From positions 1 through 39,350 of the forward strand of contig JAPPFK010000013.1 of the NCBI GenBank assembly GCA_028823885.1: a DNA stretch of 39,350 bases, read 5' to 3'. The translations under genes and the position numbers were made by a program. The DNA comes from Rhodospirillales bacterium (lineage in GTDB: Bacteria; Pseudomonadota; Alphaproteobacteria; Rhodospirillales; UBA2165). The notes beneath the pieces are model-generated. The model worked only from the letters and a program-made list of their open reading frames with translations, was not told the origin of the DNA and did not search any database. Below, piece after piece: positions 33,007-39,350 of the stretch. The stretch's first letter is position 1. Each line of letters begins with the position of its first letter.

Positions 33007-34365
33007 ATGTCCCCGCTTCTCAATCCGCGCCTTTGGATCATCGGCCTCGGCATCGTCATCCTGCCCCTCGATTCTTCGGTGAACGTGGCGTTTCCGTTTA
33101 TCGCGCAGGCGTTCGATCTGCCTGCATCGGCTCTGCGGTTGGTCGTGGTCACCTATATTTTGAGCGCAATGACCCTGCTGCTGATCGCCGGGCGCATGGG
33201 CGACATATGGGGATACCGGCGTATCTTCAGGCTGGGTCTCGCCATCAGCGTGGCCGCGCTGCTTCTGAATGCGGCGGCGCCGAGCTACGAATTTCTGCTG
33301 GCGGCCCGCATCGGGCAGGGTATCGGCGTGGCGCTTACGCTGTCCTGTGCACCGGCACTCGTCATCGGACTGTTCCCCGACGCCGATCGCGGCAAGGCCA
33401 TCGGGGCCTATGCCATGATATTCGCCGGTTCCATGGCCGTGGGCCCGATCATCGGCGGGTGGGTCATCGAGACATGGGATTGGCGGGCGGTATTCTGGTA
33501 CCGGGCGCCCTTGGCCGCCGCGGCGCTCATCGGATCGGTCTTCATCGCCGAACGGCCGGCCGGGAAAAGCCGCAGGTTCGATGTCGCCGGGGCCATCCTG
33601 CTGGGCTCCGCCATGGCGCTGATCTTCACCTCATTGAACAGCATTGCCGCATCGGGCGCGACGGCGGCGATCGCCGGTGCCGCGGGGGCCGGGACATTCG
33701 TCTATTTCATCCGGCACCAACTCAAAAGCGAGGCGCCGCTCATCGACCTCGGCTACTTCGCATCCTGGCGGTTTTCCGGACTGACCGTCTCCAACGTTCT
33801 CCTGAACCTCGCGGCCTTCTCGGTCATGATGGTGGTGCCGTTCTATCTGGGCCGGGCCGCCGGCATGGACGGCGGAACCATCGGTTACGTTCTCGCCGCC
33901 TATGCGGGCGGCGTCGCCATTACGGCCTGGACCGCAGGTCAATTGCTGGGGGCGCCGGGCGGCGAAGACGACGTTGCGCCCCGGCTCATGCGGCTCAGCG
34001 CCTTGATGATCGGCGGGGGTCTGTGGCTGGTTTCGCAACTGGGCTCCGGTAACAGCCTTTGGGCCGTCGCGGGCTGCATCGGAATTGTCGGCGCCGGGCT
34101 CGGCCTGTATCAGGCGACGTTTCTCTACATGGTCACGGGCACCCTGCCGCCCGAGGACAGGGGCGTCGCGGGCAGTCTCGCGGAAATGACCCGCACCATG
34201 GGCAACGTCAGCGCCGCGACCCTGATGTTCGAGGTGTTCCGGACAAGGCGGGCGGCGGACGGCTTCGACGCCGGATTTGCCTCGACCTATACTCTGGCCG
34301 CGGGCATCGCCTTCGTCGTGCTTGCGGTGATGCTGCTGGCGCCCATATTCCATCGGCGCAAGTGA
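33007..34365 (+). CDS. MFS transporter, DHA2/EmrB-QacA-like
   Basis: [61 protein letters not shown]; ~13 hydrophobic segments. Confidence 0.9.
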   Translation: MSPLLNPRLWIIGLGIVILPLDSSVNVAFPFIAQAFDLPASALRLVVVTYILSAMTLLLIAGRMGDIWGYRRIFRLGLAISVAALLLNAAAPSYEFLLAARIGQGIGVALTLSCAPALVIGLFPDADRGKAIGAYAMIFAGSMAVGPIIGGWVIETWDWRAVFWYRAPLAAAALIGSVFIAERPAGKSRRFDVAGAILLGSAMALIFTSLNSIAASGATAAIAGAAGAGTFVYFIRHQLKSEAPLIDLGYFASWRFSGLTVSNVLLNLAAFSVMMVVPFYLGRAAGMDGGTIGYVLAAYAGGVAITAWTAGQLLGAPGGEDDVAPRLMRLSALMIGGGLWLVSQLGSGNSLWAVAGCIGIVGAGLGLYQATFLYMVTGTLPPEDRGVAGSLAEMTRTMGNVSAATLMFEVFRTRRAADGFDAGFASTYTLAAGIAFVVLAVMLLAPIFHRRK

Positions 34366-34408
34366 TCTGCCAATCGGGCGTGATATAATCGGCCCCGAAG
34401 GAAAATTC

Positions 34409-36613
34409 ATGCCGCTGCTTGACCATACCGGGATCGATTTCATCCCCGAAAAACGCCCCCTCATCGAGGGCGGCGAGGCGCTGCGCGTGGTCTCGGAGTT
34501 CGAGCCGGCCGGCGACCAGCCCGAGGCCATCGGCGAATTGACGGCCAGCATCCGCGGCGGCGACAAGGATCAGGTGCTGCTGGGGGTTACCGGATCGGGC
34601 AAGACCTTCACCATGGCCCACGTCATTCAGGCGCTGAACCGGCCGACCCTGGTGCTGGCCCCGAACAAGACGTTGGCGGCGCAGCTCTACGGCGAAATGA
34701 AGGAGTTCTTCCCCGACAACGCGGTCGAGTATTTCGTCTCCTACTACGACTACTACCAGCCCGAAGCCTACGTGCCTCGCTCGGACACCTATATCGAGAA
34801 GGACGCGTCGATCAACGAGCAGATCGACCGGATGCGGCATTCGGCGACCCGCGCGCTGCTGGAGCGCAACGATGTGGTGATCGTCGCCTCGGTGTCCTGC
34901 ATCTACGGTATCGGCGCGGTGGAGACCTACGCCCAGATGACGGTCAGGCTGACCGCCGGCGGGGCCATGGACCGCAAGGCGCTGCTCAGGGAGCTGGTGG
35001 AGCTTCAATACACGAGAAACGACTCGGCGTTCTTCCGCGGCACCTTCCGGGTGCGCGGCGACGTGGTCGAGATCTTTCCCTCCCACCTGGAGGACCGGGC
35101 CTGGCGGGTCAGCCTGTTCGGCGACGAGATCGAGGGAATCTGGGAAATCGATCCCCTGACCGGCGAGAAAACGGCGCGGCTCGAAGAGGTCACCGTCTAT
35201 CCGTCCAGCCACTACGTCACGCCCCGCCCGACCCTCCAGCAGGCCATCCCCAAGATCAAGGAGGAGCTCAAGGAGCGGGTGGCCTGGTTCGAGAGGAACG
35301 GCAAGCTGCTGGAGGCCCAGCGGCTGGAGGAACGGACCGCCTTCGATCTCGAAATGCTGGAGACCACCGGGCATTGTGCGGGGATCGAGAACTACTCCCG
35401 CTACCTGACCGGCCGGGCGCCGGGCGAGCCGCCGCCGACCCTGTTCGAATATCTGCCCGAAAACGCGCTTCTGGTGGTCGACGAAAGCCATGTCACGGTG
35501 CCCCAGCTGGGCGGCATGTACCGGGGCGATTTCAACCGCAAATCGACCCTCGCCGAATACGGATTCCGGCTGCCGTCCTGCATCGACAACCGGCCGCTGA
35601 AATTCGAGGAATGGGAGGCCATGCGGCCGCAGACCGTGTTCGTCTCGGCGACCCCGGGCCCGTGGGAGCTCGAAGCCACCGGCGGCGTGTTCGTCGAACA
35701 GGTGGTCCGCCCGACCGGTCTGGTGGACCCGGAGTGCAGCGTCCGGCCGGTGGAGGCCCAGGTCGACGATCTGCTGGCCGAGTGCCGCGCCTCCGCCGCC
35801 AACGGGGAACGGGTGCTGGTCACCACCCTGACCAAGCGCATGGCCGAGGACCTGACGGAGTACATGCACGAGGCGGGCCTCCGGGTCCGCTACCTGCATT
35901 CGGACATCGACACGCTGGAGCGGATCGAGATCATCCGCGACCTGCGCCTGGGCGCGTTCGACGTGCTGGTGGGCATCAACCTGCTCCGCGAGGGTCTCGA
36001 CATTCCCGAATGCGCGCTGGTCGCGATCCTGGATGCCGACAAGGAGGGCTTCCTGCGCTCCAAGACGTCCCTCGTCCAGACCATCGGCCGGGCGGCGCGA
36101 AACGTCGATGGGCGGGTGCTGCTCTACGCCGACAACAAGACCGAGTCGCTGGACTACGCCATCGGCGAGACCAACCGGCGGCGCGCCAAGCAGCAGGCCT
36201 ACAACGAGGCCCGCGGCATCACTCCGGCAAGCGTCAAGAAGGGGATCTCGGACGTCTTGCAGTCGGTCTACGAGGCCGACTACGTGACCGTCGATCTGGG
36301 GGTGAGCGAAGGCAGCCACAAGGTGGGCGGCAATTTGCAGGCCCACCTGAAGGACATGAACAAGCGCATGCTGGATGCGGCGGCCAACCTGGAATTCGAG
36401 GAGGCGGCCCGGCTCCGGGACGAAATCCGCCGCCTTGAAGCCATCGACCTGGGGCTGGACAAGGCCGGCGTCTCACCCGCCGCGGCGGCCGAGGCGGGGG
36501 TCCGGCCATCTCCGTTCAGGCCCGACAGGGCGGGCGTCCAGCCCCGCACCGCCGGCAAACGGAAATCCAAGGCTCACGGCAAGAAGAAGCGCCGCGACGG
36601 GCGGGTGCGGTAA
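34409..36613 (+). CDS. uvrB: Excinuclease ABC subunit B
   Basis: [73 protein letters not shown] motif [20 protein letters not shown]. Confidence 0.99.
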   Translation: MPLLDHTGIDFIPEKRPLIEGGEALRVVSEFEPAGDQPEAIGELTASIRGGDKDQVLLGVTGSGKTFTMAHVIQALNRPTLVLAPNKTLAAQLYGEMKEFFPDNAVEYFVSYYDYYQPEAYVPRSDTYIEKDASINEQIDRMRHSATRALLERNDVVIVASVSCIYGIGAVETYAQMTVRLTAGGAMDRKALLRELVELQYTRNDSAFFRGTFRVRGDVVEIFPSHLEDRAWRVSLFGDEIEGIWEIDPLTGEKTARLEEVTVYPSSHYVTPRPTLQQAIPKIKEELKERVAWFERNGKLLEAQRLEERTAFDLEMLETTGHCAGIENYSRYLTGRAPGEPPPTLFEYLPENALLVVDESHVTVPQLGGMYRGDFNRKSTLAEYGFRLPSCIDNRPLKFEEWEAMRPQTVFVSATPGPWELEATGGVFVEQVVRPTGLVDPECSVRPVEAQVDDLLAECRASAANGERVLVTTLTKRMAEDLTEYMHEAGLRVRYLHSDIDTLERIEIIRDLRLGAFDVLVGINLLREGLDIPECALVAILDADKEGFLRSKTSLVQTIGRAARNVDGRVLLYADNKTESLDYAIGETNRRRAKQQAYNEARGITPASVKKGISDVLQSVYEADYVTVDLGVSEGSHKVGGNLQAHLKDMNKRMLDAAANLEFEEAARLRDEIRRLEAIDLGLDKAGVSPAAAAEAGVRPSPFRPDRAGVQPRTAGKRKSKAHGKKKRRDGRVR

Positions 36614-36682
36614 TTCTTCGCCGGCTCCCGGCCCCGCAATTCATCTGTTATCCTTCCCCCTCGATTTCAGGGAGGTTCCGCC

Positions 36683-37936
36683 ATGGATTGGTCCGTCAGC
36701 CGCCGGCCGGCATTCTGGCAAGGCACGAAACTCGCCTATCCGGACGTGCCAAGGGAACACCCGAAGTTCTCCGAGAGCGTTACCGTCGGCAATCTCGTCC
36801 TGGTGTCCGGGTGCGGCGGCAAGGATACCGTGACCGGCGCACCGGCGCCGCCGGACGTCGCCGGCCAGGTCACGACGGCGCTGGACAAGACGAGGGCGGC
36901 GCTGGAGGCAGCCGGCAGCTCCATGGAGAACATCATCAAGACGTTCTTCCTGATCCGCAGCCTGGACGACTATGGCGAGGTGAGAAAGACCGAAACCGAA
37001 TATTACGAGCGTCACGCGCCGTCCCTGATCGAGACGCCGCCGTCCGCGACCCTGATGGTGGTGCCCGGCCTCGCCAACCCCGCCTACCGGCTCGAATACG
37101 AGGTGATCGCGGCGAAGGACCGGACCGCCCCCGAATGGGGCGTCACCTATTACCCGGAGTTCTGGGGCGGCAGGGAGCTGGCGTTCCCGCACGTGCCGAA
37201 GGAGCACGCCAAGTTCGCCCGCACCCAGGTCATCGGCGGCCTGGTCGCCGTCTCCGGCTGTCAGGCCCTGGACCACGGCACGGTTCGGGTCGAGACCATG
37301 GACTTCGCCGAACAAACCCGCATCTGCCTCGACAAGGTGCGGACCGGCATGGAGGAAACCGGCGGATCCCTCGAAACCACCGCCAAGACGGTGGTGTTCA
37401 TCAAGGACCCGGCGCGGATTTCCGAGTACCGGGACATCGAGCGCGCCTATTTCGCCGAACACGCGCCCGCCCTGGCGGACAACCCGCCGGCCAGCACCCT
37501 GATGGTGGTCGAGGAACTGCCCCGGCCCGAATTCCTCGTCGAGGTGGAGGCCTTCGGGGTCGCCGGCGGCGCGCTCCCCGGCTGGCCGGTCGCCTTCTAT
37601 CCGGGCGCCGTCCGGGCCGGGCAGTTGCTGTTCTCCGCCGCCATCGGCGCCGGCGGCGGCATCGAGGCCCAGATCGAGTCACAGATCGAGGCGGCGTTCA
37701 CCGGCCTCAAGGCCTCCCTAGAAAATGCCGGCGGACGCCTCGACGGTCTGGTCAAGACGACCATGATGCTGACCCGGCTCGAGGACTACCCCGTAATGCG
37801 GCGGGTCGAGACGGAGTTCTACGAAGCTCACGCCCCGGCGCTGCTCGACAATCCGCCCGCCAGCACGTTCATCCAACTCCAGGCCTGCGAAGGCGAGGAC
37901 AGCCTGTTCCAGGTCGACGGCACGGCGGTTCTGTAG
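36683..37936 (+). CDS. Triple tandem Rid/YjgF/YER057c domain protein
   Basis: Three repeats of the Rid pattern in one 417 aa chain, each ending HAP-x-L-x3-PP-x-x-T (ERHAPSLIETPPSATLMVV, AEHAPALADNPPASTLMVV, EAHAPALLDNPPASTFIQL). Confidence 0.88.
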   Translation: MDWSVSRRPAFWQGTKLAYPDVPREHPKFSESVTVGNLVLVSGCGGKDTVTGAPAPPDVAGQVTTALDKTRAALEAAGSSMENIIKTFFLIRSLDDYGEVRKTETEYYERHAPSLIETPPSATLMVVPGLANPAYRLEYEVIAAKDRTAPEWGVTYYPEFWGGRELAFPHVPKEHAKFARTQVIGGLVAVSGCQALDHGTVRVETMDFAEQTRICLDKVRTGMEETGGSLETTAKTVVFIKDPARISEYRDIERAYFAEHAPALADNPPASTLMVVEELPRPEFLVEVEAFGVAGGALPGWPVAFYPGAVRAGQLLFSAAIGAGGGIEAQIESQIEAAFTGLKASLENAGGRLDGLVKTTMMLTRLEDYPVMRRVETEFYEAHAPALLDNPPASTFIQLQACEGEDSLFQVDGTAVL

Positions 37937-38074
37937 GGGCCCTCCCCTCGCTCATCCGCCCTCGGGCGCGAGAACTACGAAAACCGGTGTGATCCCCCCT
38001 GAGATGTGGCACGCTTTCGGCGGGGCGATACCGCGCGGCCCGTCGAGAAGCCTGGATCAATCGGGGAGAAGATC

Positions 38075-39250
38075 ATGCGCACACAAGTGGCGATTATCGG
38101 CGGCGGCCCGGCGGGGCTGATGCTCTCGCACCTGCTGCACCTGGACGGCATCGACAGCATCGTCGTCGAGAAACACCCGAGGGAGCACGTGCTGCAGCGC
38201 ATCCGGGCGGGCGTCCTCGAAGCGGGCTCGGTGCAGCTGTTGCGCGATGTCGGCCTCGGCGAGCGCATGGACGCCGAAGGCCACCCCCATGACGGCGCCT
38301 ATATCGTCTGGAAGGGCGAGCAGAAGGTCCTCATCGACACCGCCAAATACACCGGCAAGCAGATGATGGCCTACGGCCAGACCGCCATCACCGAGGACCT
38401 GTACGCCGCCCGCGACCGGGACGGCGGCCAAATCATCGATGAGGCCCAAAGCGTGGCGCTCCACGACCTCACCACCGAGGAGCCCTTCGTCACCTTCGAG
38501 AAGGACCGCAAGGTGGAGCGCATCGAGTGTGATTTCGTCGCCGGCTGCGACGGCTTTCACGGGGTCAGCCGGCGCTGCATCCCGTCGTCCACGCTGGTGA
38601 ACTACGACAAGAGCTACCCCTTCGGCTGGCTCGGCATTCTCGCGGAAACCCGGCCGCTGCCGGATATCGTCTACGCCAACCACGAGCGGGGGTTCGCCCT
38701 CGCCTCCCAACGCTCGGAGCGGATGAGCCGCTACTACATTCAGTGCCCGCTCGACAATTCCGTCGAGGAGTGGCCGGACGACCGGTTCTGGGAGGAATTG
38801 AAGGCGCGCTTCCCGGCGGACATGGCGGACGCCATCGAGACCGGCCCGTCGATCGAGAAGTCCATCGCGCCGCTGCGCAGCTTCGTCTCCGAGCCCATGC
38901 GCTACGGGCGCCTGTTCACCGCCGGCGACGCCGCGCATATCGTGCCGCCCACCGGCGACAATGGGCTCAATCTCGCCTTTTGTGATGTCTGGTACCTGTC
39001 GCGGGGCCTGATCCGCCACTACAAGGACAATGCGGACGATCTGCTCGACAAATATTCGGAAACCGCGCTCAGGCGCGTGTGGGGGGCCGAACGGATGTCC
39101 TGGTACCTGACCCGGCTGCTGCACCTGTTCCCGGACGACAATCCGTTCGATCAGCGGACCCGCGAGGATGAACTGGATTACGTGGCGCGCTCGGAAAACG
39201 CCATGGCGGCGCTCGCCGAACAATATGTCGGACTGCCCTACGAGATGTAG
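38075..39250 (+). CDS. pobA: 4-hydroxybenzoate 3-monooxygenase
   Basis: MRTQVAIIGGGPAGLMLSHLLHLDGIDSIVVEKHPREHVLQRIRAGVLEAGSVQLL, CDGFHGVSRRCIP, LFTAGDAAHIVPPTGDNGLNLAFCDVWYLSRGL. Confidence 0.97.
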   Translation: MRTQVAIIGGGPAGLMLSHLLHLDGIDSIVVEKHPREHVLQRIRAGVLEAGSVQLLRDVGLGERMDAEGHPHDGAYIVWKGEQKVLIDTAKYTGKQMMAYGQTAITEDLYAARDRDGGQIIDEAQSVALHDLTTEEPFVTFEKDRKVERIECDFVAGCDGFHGVSRRCIPSSTLVNYDKSYPFGWLGILAETRPLPDIVYANHERGFALASQRSERMSRYYIQCPLDNSVEEWPDDRFWEELKARFPADMADAIETGPSIEKSIAPLRSFVSEPMRYGRLFTAGDAAHIVPPTGDNGLNLAFCDVWYLSRGLIRHYKDNADDLLDKYSETALRRVWGAERMSWYLTRLLHLFPDDNPFDQRTREDELDYVARSENAMAALAEQYVGLPYEM

Positions 39251-39314
39251 GTCCTATCCCCCCCACCCTCGACGCCCTCACCGTCACGCATTTCCTATGA
39301 CCCCCTCACCCTGA

Positions 39315-39343
39315 CCCTCTCCCCCTGAAGAAGGGGGAGAGGG
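39315..39343. repeat. Perfect 12-bp-arm palindrome CCCTCTCCCCCT-gaaga-AGGGGGAGAGGG, REP-like
   Basis: Direct reading. Confidence 0.8.
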
Positions 39344-39350
39344 GACTCGA

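Overview
High-GC, alphaproteobacterial-looking chromosome segment. A housekeeping backbone (rpoD, dnaG, GatB/YqeY, carA, carB, greA, Lrp/AsnC, trxB, LysR, EF-G-like GTPase, aspartate aminotransferase, MFS transporter, uvrB) is interrupted by accessory regions. (i) About 1-6.1 kb: an NHLM-type bacteriocin ABC exporter whose partner ABC gene is truncated at a point where a headless cytochrome P450 begins on the other strand, a head-to-head duplicated pair of SAM methyltransferases, and a tRNA(CAU). (ii) 6.2-11.5 kb: a co-directional DctMQP TRAP transporter / cupin / cysteine hydrolase / LigB / LigA-like extradiol dioxygenase cluster. (iii) 11.5-14 kb: a lower-GC patch with an orphan gene (possible HEPN-like) and an AAC(6')-like GNAT. 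(iv) 18.1-18.6 kb and 21.04-21.55 kb: a family of inverted-repeat elements; one copy carries a GxxExxY PD-(D/E)XK nuclease-fold gene and sits between carA and carB, while two short non-coding relatives lie beside dnaG. (v) 28.2-29.45 kb: an orphan membrane protein, a perfect 21-bp palindrome and a multi-hairpin sRNA candidate. A three-domain Rid/YjgF fusion (covalent pseudo-trimer) and pobA lie near the right end. Strongest leads: the GxxExxY inverted-repeat element family, the ABC/P450 breakpoint, the triple-Rid protein, the sRNA candidate and the shared 21-bp operator-like palindrome. All calls come from reading the sequence; no database search was run.
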